A stretch of 64,000 bases of DNA, taken from contig JAVTVY010037092.1 of assembly GCA_036873755.1 (NCBI GenBank), forward strand, positions 62,001-126,000, written 5' to 3'. Shown in pieces: positions 43,504 through 54,408 of the stretch (positions are counted from its first letter, which is position 1; every line of letters begins with the position of its first letter). This stretch comes from Hanleya hanleyi. Taxonomy: Eukaryota > Mollusca > Polyplacophora > Lepidopleurida > Hanleyidae. The position numbers were made by a program, and so were the translations under genes. The notes beneath the pieces were generated by a model. The model did no database searches. It was not told the origin of the DNA and saw nothing but the letters and a program-made list of their open reading frames with translations.

Positions 43504-44347
43504 GAGAGGCGGTCACCAGTAGGAAAGACTGGATAGTGTTCCTTTATTCAATCCTTATCAATAATTAGTACTACATTAACAGACAAATTTTGAGTTGTTT
43601 CCAGAGAGAACCTTTCTCAGTCCCATTTTGACACTGACAGTACCATGCTGTCTCGGTCCCATGTTGACTCTGACAGTTCATATGAATACCATGCTGCCTA
43701 TCTTGATTACAGGGTCTTCATCTTTGCACAGTTCTATATAATTTGCATCAAGTTTTCCAAAACCGCGACAATCAGTTTATCTAGAATTTAGCACGAGATT
43801 CACAGGAGTGAATATCTTAATATTAAAATTAAAATGGAATCAAACGTGCGTTATTTCATAGGGCCAATTTCTACATATGTCATCCAACTGTGTTTTATCT
43901 ATAACCTCAGGCACGTCGCCATCATCATTTTTCAGAGAACGTCTTTAAAAAGCCCAATTCCTCTCTCATCTAAAGTTAAGTAAATGGGCACGGCTATTGT
44001 TGCAAACCTTTTGGCGCATGCGCATTCGACCGAGCCACTAGATTACCGTATTTGAGCAGCTCCGTCTCTTTCTTTCTTGCCCTTTTAGGAGATTGCGTAA
44101 GTTCATGCTGTCTGCTCTTTGAGACTATATCAGGGATATCACTTTGTGGATGGATAATGAAATGATTCGTTTGCAGGTTGCCTTGCTATACCGATGTATG
44201 TGCAAACTAAACTTGACCAGCAGGTCAGCATTATCTTCACCTAGGCTACCTATTGATGAATAATCCTCAAGCTTATTCTAGGGTCCCTACCTTCATTCTT
44301 GGGTGTCGTTCAACTGGTCATACGCGTACGTTCTTCTCTACGGTTAT
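43504..44347. other. Unassigned stretch
   Basis: The array ends in 'ggtacttgagaggcggtcac'. No gene or repeat was recognised to 44347. Confidence 0.4.
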
Positions 44348-45014
44348 CTATGATGGCCGAGAAGAGACATCGCTGTATTGTGTTATGAATCGGGACCGAC
44401 ACACGAAGGCAGGATGCGAAGTCGCGAAGGCAGGATACGAAGTCGCGAGGGCAGGATGCGAAGTCGCGAGGCCAGGATGCGAAATCAAAACAGCGAAGTG
44501 CGAAGCGCGAAGTCAGGATGCGAAGCGCGAAGTCAGGATGCGAAGTCGCGAGGCCAGGATGCGAAATCAAAACAGCGAAGCACGAAGTCAGGATGCGAAG
44601 CGCGAAGTCAGGATGCGAAGTCGCGAGGGCAGGATGCGAAATCAAAACAGCGAGGCGCGAAGCGCGAAGTCAGGATGCGAAATCAAAACAGCGAGGCGCG
44701 AAGCGCGAAGTCAGGATGCGAAATCAAAACAGCGAAGCCAGGATGCGAAATCAAAACAGCGAGGCGCGAAGCGAAATCAAAACAGCGAGGCGCGAAGTCA
44801 GGATGCGAAATCAAAACAGCGAGTCGCGAAGCGCGAAGTCAGGATGCGAAATCAAAACAGCGAGGCGCGAAGCGCGAAGTCAGGATGCGAAATCAAAACA
44901 GCGAGGCGCGAAGCGCGAAGTCAGGATGCGAAATCAAAACATCAGCATTGCGCATGATCCTATCAAAACGAGGCCGGTTTGTAGCCCTGATTCCTAATAT
45001 ACATTGTAGGGGCA
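44348..45014 (+). repeat. Left inverted arm with 41-bp tandem repeats
   Basis: After 'ctatgatggccgagaag' the sequence is filled with units built from 'gaagtcaggatgcgaaatca' and 'aaacagcgaggcgcgaagcg' (41-bp period). It ends 'tacattgtaggggca'. The region is the inverted counterpart of 46444-47023. Long open frames in several phases (for example 44253-44957) are products of the repeat. Confidence 0.85.
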
Positions 45015-46443
45015 ATTGAAGATTATTGCTGGTTGTTGTTATCACAGCAACGGAGGAAGTAAAATTATTCTGATGTGTATCTTTTCTTTGCATTACTGAT
45101 GTTTTATAGAAATTCACAAATGGTATTTGAATATATTTTCAGATCTGGTGTTTCGGGAATGATTAAAACCAACCCGAATAATTGATAATTTATACTGAAG
45201 CGCTCAAAGCTTGCTTAAGACTCTATGTCAGCCTGGTGACTGTTCAGGTTGACATTTTTATTCCAATCTTGCCAAATTTCCAGTTAGCCTGGTGTGTGAA
45301 TGGGCCATACCATCTAGGAATAATTGAGAATTATTGCTTACCAGATAAATTGGTCTTTATATATAGTGTATATAGTGTAATTGTCCATGCTTGGCAAACA
45401 CGGGCTCTCGCTTTAAAATATGGCCACGTATGAGTATTATAGTAAGCTATATGATAATTTAGTGATTCTAAAAAAAAATACAAATTTTAAAATTGAAAAA
45501 AATTAAAATTTTAAAATTAAAAAAGCAAATCAAATTAAAAATAAAAAAATATATATCTCTGACACAACAGTGCTACTTAGCCCTGTGTCCTAAACGATCC
45601 GGGCCAATTCTAAGATGGAGGTTTGTACAAATTTAGGATTGATGATATAAAATGTGAAATCAAGGTTCAATATTTCCATACATCCTTATTATGTGCTAAT
45701 AAATATATACACACGGAAACAGATAGACTATTAACAAGCAGTAAGATAATTAGCGGTTAATTTGGGGCTATTGTCTAAAACTCGTATGTTCGTCACTCCA
45801 TGCCAAACGTCTACGTACAGGGTAATATCATAATTCGCGAACATTAGGCTGGTTAAAAAAGTTTCCTGTTTAGCATCACCGCCCGTCCCGAAATATTCGG
45901 CCGCCCCGTATTTTTTATTTCTATTCTTTTTTTCCTCCTCATCTTTGGAATCGACGCTCCGAGACCGAAGTCAAGCGACTCAGAAGTAGATATCTCAATA
46001 AATGTACACTAAAATTTATTGAAACTAGACCCAGATACAAGCCAAACGATTTTTCTGTTCAATAAACTAGTTACATCATTCATCCGACGATGCATATAGT
46101 TTGGAGTCCGAAGTCGAGATTCGTCAAGGCCGAGGCCGCCAAACATTGTCAATTTATTGTTTCTCTGTTTACATCAACCCTTTGAAATATAAGCATAAAT
46201 AAAGAGATATTCTTGTATATTCTGTATGGTACAAATCGGCCGTGTTCTAATTCATTTCCAGAATTCCCCGTCAGTATCCACCACAGAAACAGCCAAATCA
46301 AATAGTTCGATAAAACAGGCTTTGGGTGTGCATTTATAACTTGCACAGTTATAAACCAGAATTGAAAATACACAAATTGATATATATTTGTTCAATTATT
46401 ATTCGAAATTCAAAACCATCTATCACTGAGTGATAATACCGCA
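45015..46443. other. Unique spacer between inverted arms
   Basis: The spacer is AT-rich, including an A/T run at about 45470-45555. No gene motif was recognised; an 83-codon frame (45182-45433) has no known domain. Confidence 0.4.
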
Positions 46444-47023
46444 TGCCCCTACAATGTATATTAGGAATCAGGGCTACAAACCGGCCTCGTTTTGATAGGA
46501 TCATGCGCAATGCTGATGTTTTGATTTCGCATCCTGACTTCGCGCTTCGCGCCTCGCTGTTTTGATTTCGCATCCTGACTTCGCGCTTCGCGCCTCGCTG
46601 TTTTGATTTCGCATCCTGACTTCGCGCTTCGCGCCTCGCTGTTTTGATTTCGCATCCTGACTTCGCGCTTCGCGCCTCGCTGTTTTGATTTCGCATCCTG
46701 ACTTCGCGCTTCGCGCCTCGCTGTTTAGATTTCGCATCCTGGCTTCGCGCTTCGCTGTTTTGATTTCGCATCCTGACTTCGCGCTTCGCGCCTCGCTGTT
46801 TTGATTTCGCATCCTGCCCTCGCGACTTCGCATCCTGACTTCGCGCTTCGCATCCTGACTTCGCGCTTCGCACTTCGCTGTTTTGATTTCGCATCCTGGC
46901 CTCGCGACTTCGCATCGTGCCCTCGCGACTTCGCATCCTGCCTTCGCGACTTCGCATCCTGCCTTCGTGTGTCGGTCCCGATTCATAACACAATACAGCG
47001 ATGTCCCTTCTCGGCCATCATAG
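46444..47023 (-). repeat. Right inverted arm with 41-bp tandem repeats
   Basis: Reverse complement of the left arm, with fewer 41-bp units (580 bp versus 667 bp). It ends in the same flank-adjacent 'ctatgatggccgagaag' text at 47023. The flanks outside both arms differ, and no target duplication was seen. Confidence 0.85.
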
Positions 47024-47965
47024 TTGTCGTACAGTATTCGCCACATACACCATGTACACATTGGTAATATAGATCATACAACGCTAGATGAGTCAGCCCA
47101 GAAGTAATTCAATATACTGACCTATTTCTGTGCTGTCATGGTTCAGATACAATGATTATGTCGACAGGTAGATGTTTTCAACCGGGATACGCAGTAAACC
47201 CGATTCACACCGATCGTCCCCTCGCACGTTTCCTATCTTAGCTCATCGTCTCAGCGCACGGCTTTTTTCTCTAATAGCTTCTACGCCGTTTGAACCTGTG
47301 CTGACAGCCTGGCCAGGCATGATATTCAAAGAATATGACTGAGAGAGATCAGATGATACCAGTCAGCTCTCCGCCAATGAGCTTAACCGTAGCGGTGAAG
47401 GGAAGTTGACTATCCGCGCATGTAGGTAGCCTACGCCTATCTGACGGTTATGATAATGACAGAAAACAAATTGACAGATGGCGGAACTGTGCGAGGAAAC
47501 TCAAATGAGTAGATCTCAGTCGGAGAGGGGTTTAGTGTGACAGCTAAACTATTCTCACAACAAAATGCCACACATGTAGTCGAGTGGGTTGTTTGTGTAT
47601 TACACAGTCATGTGTCAAAAAGCAGAATGAGGGATGATTAATTAACCGTACACAGGAATGTTCATTGTAATGGAGCAGATAATGGAGCAGGATTATGATA
47701 TGATATAGTTTCATGCATTGATCAAACACTGGCTTTCAGAATGTCCGTTTTTCATAATCGATAATAGAGTAGCTACCACAAGTACAGCGGGTATGGGCCG
47801 GCTGGTGCCAAAATCTGAGGGCCAGGGTTCGAGACTCGCACGGGACTGGCCTATCCAGCGCAAGTATTTGGGCTCCACCAAAAAAGTGTCATCCTAAAAT
47901 AATTGAATATAATGTTACTCTATTTTCTAAATAGAATTAATATATAATATCGGCTTCCACTCCTT
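47024..47965. other. Unassigned stretch
   Basis: No gene was recognised. At 47800-47850 'ccagggttcgagactcgcac' resembles a pol III B box (GGTTCGA), but no convincing A box stands upstream. Confidence 0.3.
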
Positions 47966-48029
47966 CAGTTAATGAATCCACGCCGGCACAGTTACAGAAA
48001 TCTCTCTTCCATGGTGGCTGATATCTGCC

Positions 48030-48450
48030 ATGTCGTACCATCGTACTATCGCCCTATTTTTACTAAAGCGATGATACGATGGCACAATGGTACGATGCGA
48101 TGGCACGATGCGATGATACGATGGTACGATGTGATGGCACGATGGCACGATGCGACGGAACGATGGCACGATGCGATGGTACGATGGAGATTTCTCCATC
48201 GTACCAACGCATCGTATCATCGTACCATCGCGCATCGGAAGTGTTGCCCAAGTCGCTTGGTCAAACGAAAGTCATGCGCAAATGAATTATATTAGTTGAT
48301 TATTAATTGTTTTCATCGTACTGTCGTGTTATGTTTGAATAAACACCGTGATTACATCATATCATCGCACAATCGTATCATCGTGCCATCGTACCATTGT
48401 ATCATCGTGTCATCGTATCATCGTATCATCGTATCAGTGTGCCATCGTAC
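48030..48450. repeat. Short-period ATCGTACCATCGT/ACGATGGTACGAT repeats
   Basis: 48063-48190 is a roughly 10-bp repeat of 'acgatggcacgatgcgatgg' type. 48195-48235 and 48355-48450 hold the reverse-complement form 'atcgtatcatcgtaccatcg'. The two orientations lie close together and can pair as hairpins. Confidence 0.8.
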
Positions 48451-49540
48451 TATATTTGAATACTCACCATGCAGAACCGTTGATTCGATAGAGGTGAATT
48501 TGGGGTTAAACCAAGATTTAATGTAATTTTTCAATATGAGTAATTGCAAGTCTCTTAATCAAAAGAATGAATAACGTTATTTCATACCTGTGATGTCGTA
48601 TTATCACACTGTCACTTATTGGTTGAATAAAAAAGCTAGTATTATGATCATGCATCCGTCCGCCCATGATCATACAATCATAGTTTACATTAATTGACCT
48701 GACGGATGAAGAATGATCAGTCACGTGCTCTAACACTATTTGTTCTCATAATCATTTACCAGATATTGCACCCAAACACCCCCTCCACCAGATATTCCCT
48801 CATCGGAGATAGACCTTTCCACCCCTATCCCCCCCCCCCATCGCCAAGCCGACCACAACCCTATTGAACAGTTGCTAAACATAGCCGCAAAAAACAACAA
48901 CAAAAAACAACACACAACAGATTAATTCAAATTAACGTTTAGAAGATAGGACATCAAATCACAGAAATGTTAAAAAATGATTCTTTGCACACGAAGTTCA
49001 TTAAAAAAGTAAGTTGCCTGTATTGATAACATATGATCACTGCAACAACACAGACGGATAGGGGAAGATGACCGACTGGCAGAGATTTTGGTGTCGGGTG
49101 ACATGCAGGACTTCACACCTTACTACACCAGACCTTCAGTGATTTCATCGTACCATCGTATGTACCGTACGCGTAATTTCGCACAATCTTCCGGTTGTCG
49201 TTTCCCCACATACAAGGTATGTTGGTGAACACCAATAGTATATAAAGGTGATCTTTGGTCCAGTTGACCTAATTTTGTAGGGGTCAAGGTCGCTATAGTT
49301 CCGGCAAAGGTCACTTTCAGAGTGCCTCCGGTGATGTGTTCATCCGCGGTGATGCGATCATGCCCGGCGGTGATGCGGTCACGTCCGGGTCCTGGGATAA
49401 GCCACCGCAGAGGTAGTCGTCATCCATGTAAATTTCCAGTCACGTCAATGTTAATGTCGCTTCGCCTGAATCTCCGGGAATGTCCGGAAGGCAACTGACC
49501 TTCGAGGTCAAAGGTATAGCTTCTAGGTTGTAATCCCCAT
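48451..49540. other. Unassigned stretch
   Basis: Contains a poly-C run (48829-48839). No gene was recognised. Open minus frames at 49123-49314 and 49420-49677 have no known domain. Confidence 0.35.
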
Positions 49541-49544
49541 GCAT

Positions 49545-49625
49545 AGCCATACAATGAGAGAGTCGATCCCACACTGCTCGCTCTAAAGGTGGGCATGTTA
49601 TCCACTACACCACCAGTCAGATCAT
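49545..49625 (-). other. tRNA-like sequence, probable SINE fragment
   Basis: On the minus strand TGGTGTAGTGG (49612-49602) is a good A box. GGGATCGACTCTC (49570-49557) is a fair B box at tRNA-like spacing. No clear acceptor stem was seen, so it is more probably tRNA-derived repeat DNA than a functional tRNA. Confidence 0.35.
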
Positions 49626-50700
49626 ACCAGCCATGGTTGAAAAATACCCTAATATGGGTGAAATATTCAATAAACATAATCTATATGTGCTGTATCATGT
49701 TATTGAATACGAGTCTATCATCAGTGCTATCCCAGATTCGAGCGTTTCGTGTCCAGTATCTCTCCGTAATTTCAAAACAAATTTGCTTTGAGAATTTCCC
49801 TTTTAACATCGATCGTGCTGCCATCTGGACGCCAGAACTCTGACAGGGCGAAAACTCTGTTGGTCCCATTCCTGGTTATCTGCCCTGATTCGAACATTTC
49901 TGAATAGGTACGAATTTCCCTCCAGTTACTTCAATGTTAAAATCTCCGACCATGTCCGATGACGTCACGTCCGGGTCAAAGTTCACGCCCCTTGATTAAT
50001 AGGCCTTCAGATGATCCCCTTCAGTTCATTGACATCTCCGCATGTTTGGGGAAAGTGTACTGGGGTGGTCATTTTATTTCTTGTGGATTTTACTATGCGG
50101 GGTGACTGTCGATGAAAAGTTCTTACTGCGGATGCGCGGTCACAGTCAGTTGGGGTGGACGTTTTGGGATCGTGGTGGACCACTATTGGTTCGAATGGAT
50201 CGTGGCAGGTGTCATAGTGAAGCACTCGTTGGGGACAGGGAATTGTGAGAAAAGGGCATTGGAATGGACGTTTGGGGGGTAGAGATGGACCAATATTGGT
50301 CTAAATTTGTCCTGTGAGGTATCGGTTTGAATCACTCATGTGGAGCATCCGACTGGACGGGTAATGAGTGAAAGTAGAGCTATAGTGCGCATGCGCAGGG
50401 AATTGTGGGAAAAGGGCATTTGAAGGGACGTTTGGGGTCGAGATGGCCGATATTGGTCCGAATGGATGGTGCGGGGTATCCACGTTCTCGAGGCCGATCA
50501 TGTCATGAGTAGGTGCATGTAAAATTAGAATTTTTCTTGAAAATGTAAAGTCCGGAATCACGTACTACCCCCTAAAATATGGAAGACCCCTATCAACCAG
50601 AATCGGTTCCCAGCGGATCGTGGCCTGCCGAGAGGTGCAGGGTGAGATAGTAGGTGCATGTATAAATTGTCACAGAAAAAAACGGAAAACGGACGGTCGA
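49626..50700. other. Unassigned stretch
   Basis: Near-duplicate phrases such as 'aaaagggcattggaatggac' (50250-50275) and 'aaaagggcatttgaagggac' (50410-50435) show a degenerate ~155-bp repeat. No gene was recognised. Confidence 0.35.
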
Positions 50701-50708
50701 CATCGTAC

Positions 50709-51141
50709 GGAGCCGTAAAAGGGACATGCTCCGATCCGCACTTATTAACTGCGACCCCCAGTTATTAACTGCGACCCGCACTTATTAACTGCGACCCTCA
50801 GTTAATAACTGCGACCCGCACTTACTAACTGAGGGTCGCAGTTAGTATAAGTGCGGGTCGCAGTTAATAACTGGGGGTCGCAGTTAATAAGTGCGGATCG
50901 GAGCATGTCCCTTTTACGGCTCCAGAGCCGTTAAAGGGACATGCTCCGATCCGCACTTATATTAACTGGGGCCCGCACTTATTAACTGCGACCCGCACTT
51001 ACTAACTGCGACCCTCAGTTAGTAAGTGCGGGTCGCAGTTAATAACTGAGGGTCGCAGTTAATAAGTGCGGGTCGCACTTAATAAGTGCGGGTCGTAGTT
51101 ATTAACTGGGAGTATACCTCCGATGTCCCTTTTACGGCTCC
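50709..51141. repeat. Two adjacent hairpin elements of 'cagttattaactgcgaccc' units
   Basis: Hairpin 1 (50709-50923) and hairpin 2 (50925-51141) each begin with ggagccgtaaaagggacatg-like text and end with its inverse 'cccttttacggctcc'. Their arms consist of 'cacttattaactgcgacccg' and 'cagttaataactgagggtcg' repeats. The second one is less perfect. Both are MITE-like; the outer flanks 'acatcgtacg' and 'cgtaacatcg' are themselves nearly inverted. Confidence 0.85.
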
Positions 51142-51196
51142 GTAACATCGGGCCTTACAGACTAGTCTTTTGTGTTAAATATCGTCATTTTCATCT

Positions 51197-51315
51197 GACG
51201 ACGATACAGCTCACCAATCTCCAGTATATGAGTTGTCACAGCAAAACAGCTCACCAATTACCAACATACGAGTTGTCAGAGCATTTCCATCATAGCTCTC
51301 TAAATTTGTATCTAG
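51197..51315. repeat. Dispersed repeat, copy 2
   Basis: It closely matches 31428-31530 in the same orientation, with the same internal 'acagctcaccaat' duplication. Confidence 0.7.
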
Positions 51316-51443
51316 GTGACCCTCCACATTTTCGTAGTAATGGCCCCAGTCTAATTTCATAGCTTATATCTATAATACCATTCTATTCAGCATTATCAAC
51401 GCTGCAAACGAGCACGTACAGATCGATGACTGGCTTCGTCTAC

Positions 51444-51901
51444 AGGGCTCGGACCACTATTAAATTTACATTGACGGCCATGTTAATGAAAGTGCACCTG
51501 GCTGATTTATTAATTATTTTTGGACTTTCATCTCTTGGCAGTTTGTAGTTCCATTCAAGTCCTGCATCGCCATCTACTTCTTGGCGGGGGTCGCCCATCA
51601 AAATTTCGAACCAGAGCGTCCTGTTGGCAAGCACTGTACTTCCGGCGAATAACTTACCTCCAAAAAGCAGAGTCTACGCACCTGCATATAGTGCCTCAGA
51701 CTGGCATGAATTATGCAGTGAATTCAAAATAAGTCACAACTCAAAAGGGCACTTGTCATGCTTAATGTTGGCCATGCAAGCCCTTGTCTCATTATCAAAA
51801 GGAAGCTGGGGAAAAAATCAGCACAAAAACTTGTCCTCTATGGCAGAGGTTATTTAGAGGGGGTTAACGGCTAGGGACTTTTTTTTAGTGGTCCGAGCCC
51901 T
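51444..51901. mobile_element. 458-bp terminal-inverted-repeat element, copy 1
   Basis: Termini AGGGCTCGGACCACTA and TAGTGGTCCGAGCCCT are perfect 16-bp inverted repeats. The body matches copy 2 (54409-54866) with about four differences. No transposase is encoded; a 70-codon frame is a passenger. In copy 2 the flanks fit a TA target. Confidence 0.85.
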
Positions 51902-52590
51902 ACTAGACACATTAAATTCAACCAATCCAAATGAAGTTTGGGAGACATGTGACCTGTCCACTTACCATTTCATGTTAGCCTATCTGAGCTACTTCCATCA
52001 AATATGTCTCGGAATATGAACCATTAACTACATCTACCCCCATCTTTCTTCACAATACACATGTATTCACCATAGTGTGAGGTGCCTTATGGCATTGCCT
52101 AAACCAAGAAAACTCCTGTCACTGAGGAGCTGATCAGTCTCAAAATGGATTCTGCATACATCTGTGAATCCTATACCTAAATAGAAATATCCCTAAACTG
52201 TTTCTGGATTTTTCAATAAATTTTTAAAAAAGATGCCAAAAAATTCAGATTTTGGGGATTTTTATGGTAAATATGATATTTCAGTGGAAAAACTAAAAAT
52301 GTGTACCTGTCAAATTCTGGTCTGTATGAAAGGGGGACATCTAATACACAAATAAATGCCAGGCAGTGGCAAAAAAAATAAATAGCAAGACCCTGATTTC
52401 ACTCCTGCATACCATAATACACATAATCATGTGTATCCATTAGGGTGATACGTGCAATACATTACTGTGATCAGCCTATGATGAAAGGTGTCAGATCAAT
52501 TGACACACACTTTTGTCATAGAGACAGATAGTATATAAACTTTACCAATTACATGGCTATCTCATCACATCTCTAAAACATCACCAGATC
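51902..52590. other. Unassigned stretch before the basic ORF
   Basis: AT-rich; no motif was recognised. A TATA-like 'agtatataaa' lies near 52529-52538, about 60 nt before the ATG of the next frame. Confidence 0.4.
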
Positions 52591-52593
52591 AGC

Positions 52594-53016
52594 ATGCGAA
52601 ACTCGAAGAAACGGAAGCGAGTTAAGAAAGGAAAGCGAGGGAGCTTGGTCACCCGGTTCAAATTGGGTCATAAATTACTTCCCCAAAAAGTCTGCCATGC
52701 ACAGGAGACACCCTCAACTTCAGGCATCATAAAAAACTCTGAAGAGGTGGAAACAACTAAACAGAATGAGCCAAAATCAGCATGGCACCCCAGATATGAC
52801 AGAGAGGAATTCAGCAAAGTCACCAGAGTTGGTTATGATGGCCATACCTACATAATTCTGGATGAGGAAGGAAGGTCTGGGAAGGCAAAACTATTACATC
52901 CGAAGGAGTCGAAGAAGCCGGATTTAGCAGAAAAGTATGCAAAAGGCTCCAGCAGAGCAGGGGAGGATAGGTCTGAGGCTGTTGCATGCTGGGAAACTGC
53001 AAGATATGTGAAATAA
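52594..53016 (+). CDS. Basic N-terminal ORF, probable Mutator-like transposase remnant
   Basis: ATG 52594; 140 residues. It starts MRNSKKRKRVKKGKRG, a strongly basic (nuclear-signal-like) stretch. A Lys/Glu-rich region and 'GYDGHTYIILDEEGR' follow. No DDE residues are present. Together with 53209-53860 it resembles the ends of a Mutator-like transposase family widespread in molluscs and cnidarians. The core between is missing and a SINE head is inserted at 53158. It may also be an independent small basic protein; confidence is limited. Confidence 0.4.
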   Translation: MRNSKKRKRVKKGKRGSLVTRFKLGHKLLPQKVCHAQETPSTSGIIKNSEEVETTKQNEPKSAWHPRYDREEFSKVTRVGYDGHTYIILDEEGRSGKAKLLHPKESKKPDLAEKYAKGSSRAGEDRSEAVACWETARYVK

Positions 53017-53157
53017 GGCAAAACAGGACCACGCCACCATTACACCTACCTGCCCACTTCCACAATTTGCCGTCAGTGAGGTGAAAAGAGGATTATGCTG
53101 GAAACAAACTTATGCAGGGGACATAACTGAAATAGTACAAAGACTACCTAAGGTATT

Positions 53158-53208
53158 GGAGTGAGTGAGTGAGTGAGTGAATAGGGTTTAACGTCGCTTT
53201 CAACATTA
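53158..53208 (+). mobile_element. SINE head fragment
   Basis: 'gagtgagtgagtgagtgaat' and 'agggtttaacgtcgctttca' match the heads at 4297 and 8905. Only about 50 bp remain. Confidence 0.65.
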
Positions 53209-53870
53209 AGGTGTTGGATGCAACAATTGACTGTTATGATGGAAACTGTGGAAGTTGTAGAAGGCATGCTATAGTTTGTGGTGGAGGGGTTAATACTAGT
53301 TGGTGGAAGAAATCTAGAAGTCTGAGTGCAAACAACATCAAGTGGTTAAATTTGGATGACAATGACAGAATACTGGTGCGAAAAATATTGAATATGAAAT
53401 TGCATGCAGCAGCCAGCCCTTGAAACCAAATTTCAAACACATGTAAGTCAGAAGGAACAAACAGGGCATTCTGTGCCTCAGTGTCAAAAAATATGAACTT
53501 TCCTACCAATGCGGCAGCGACAGCTGGATCCACAGTCTTAAGACTGAATCTCGGTGAAGGAACATCACAGCATAAGAAACTTGAAGCACTCCCTGCACCC
53601 CTAGAAACTGGCTCTGCCTGCAAAACCCTACAACAAAACAAAAGCAATGCGATTATGAAAGATCATATAAACAGAGGCCAGAGGTTAAAAGAAGAAAAAT
53701 CTACAATAAAGCAATTAAACTTAAAAACTATATAAAAGCTAAGAAAGCTAAAACCGATGCGGATAAGGCAAAAGAAAGAAGAGAAGGCTACAAGAAAAGA
53801 CAGCTTGGCAAACATATGCCTGACTTTGAGAAAGACCCCATTATAAAGAACAAGAGTTGTCTCCCCTGAT
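53209..53870 (+). pseudogene. Mutator-like transposase C-terminal region, decayed
   Basis: The 53211-53423 frame has a Cys/His cluster with 'CYDGNCGSCRRHAIVCGGG', then 'WWKKSR'. After a shift, 'SKNMNFPTNAAATAGSTVLRLNLGEG' (53481 on) and, in yet another frame, 'RREGYKKRQLGKHMPDFEKDP' near 53780-53850 follow. I associate this series with the C-terminal part of Mutator-like transposases in marine invertebrates; the match is from memory of patterns, not from a search. The zinc-like cluster and basic end would bind DNA. Several shifts make it dead. Confidence 0.5.
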
Positions 53871-53886
53871 GTGTTGGTCTCACCTG

Positions 53887-54303
53887 TTAATGCGTGAATT
53901 CAGGTGTGACCCTGAACAAACAATTTGGATACTGTTTACCCAAAAATACATAGCCTGAACATTTCTCCATGGCCCTACACCTCTGTCTCTGATTATTAAC
54001 AAAACTGACTTCTGCACTCAGGTGTGCAATATTGGGACAACTTGACTGATGACATAAGTGGCTTATGTCACTGGTGAATTCTTCTAAATTTATATTATGA
54101 TGCAAAATAAATTTCAAACGATGAACGTGAATTATTCTCCATGTTTTCTTTCCAAAAGGCTGGATATTAATCACTCCATAATGGGGTGGCTGCTTCTTCT
54201 GCACCCCAGTCCACAGTAAACATGCTCCATTCGAGCCTAATTGGCTATTATAATTAATTTTTTCGAAATATTTTGCTCTCCACATGGTATACAACTCCGC
54301 CAT
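53887..54303 (-). CDS. His-Cys-box (I-PpoI-type) homing-endonuclease-like protein
   Basis: ATG at 54303-54301, TAA at 53887-53889; 138 residues, unbroken. Relative to this Met the sequence has Cys28, then HVH (His59, His61), then His82-x-Cys84-x4-Cys89-x4-His94-x8-Asn103-x5-Cys109, and Cys115 and Cys128. These spacings equal those of I-PpoI (His98, Cys100, Cys105, His110, Asn119, Cys125), in which His98 is the general base, Asn119 the metal ligand, and the Cys/His set binds zinc. The second zinc site seems incomplete, with Tyr118 where a His is common. It converges with a Mutator-like remnant. It would cut double-stranded DNA; target unknown. Confidence 0.75.
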   Translation of the reverse strand: MAELYTMWRAKYFEKINYNSQLGSNGACLLWTGVQKKQPPHYGVINIQPFGKKTWRIIHVHRLKFILHHNINLEEFTSDISHLCHQSSCPNIAHLSAEVSFVNNQRQRCRAMEKCSGYVFLGKQYPNCLFRVTPEFTH

Positions 54304-54408
54304 CTTTATCACTAAACTATGAAATTGGCATCAGTGAGAGATTGTCATCCAGCCTCCTAGTATGACTTAACTGAACCGGTGACATATGTATTCTGTGTTT
54401 ACGCTTTT
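54304..54408. other. Short spacer upstream of the endonuclease-like ORF
   Basis: No promoter or repeat feature was recognised. Confidence 0.3.

Noticed and set aside
40292..43516. Very long repetitive minus-strand frames (MRDYNIEVPVNVVLP repeats) as a structural protein gene
   Set aside because: They arise because a 45-bp unit is divisible by three and lacks stops. Frequent 4-bp deletions break the frame, there is no proper start or splice context, and other frames are open too.
44253..45019. Arg/Lys/Ser-rich frames of 159-234 codons as basic proteins
   Set aside because: They come from the 41-bp GC-rich tandem repeat. All three phases are open and the same appears inverted at 46349-47061.
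47800..47860. tRNA-derived SINE from the GGGTTCGAGACTC B-box-like motif
   Set aside because: No convincing A box at the right distance and no recognisable SINE body.
48030..48450. CRISPR-like repeat-spacer array
   Set aside because: Units are contiguous ~10-bp words without unique spacers, and the sequence is animal-like.
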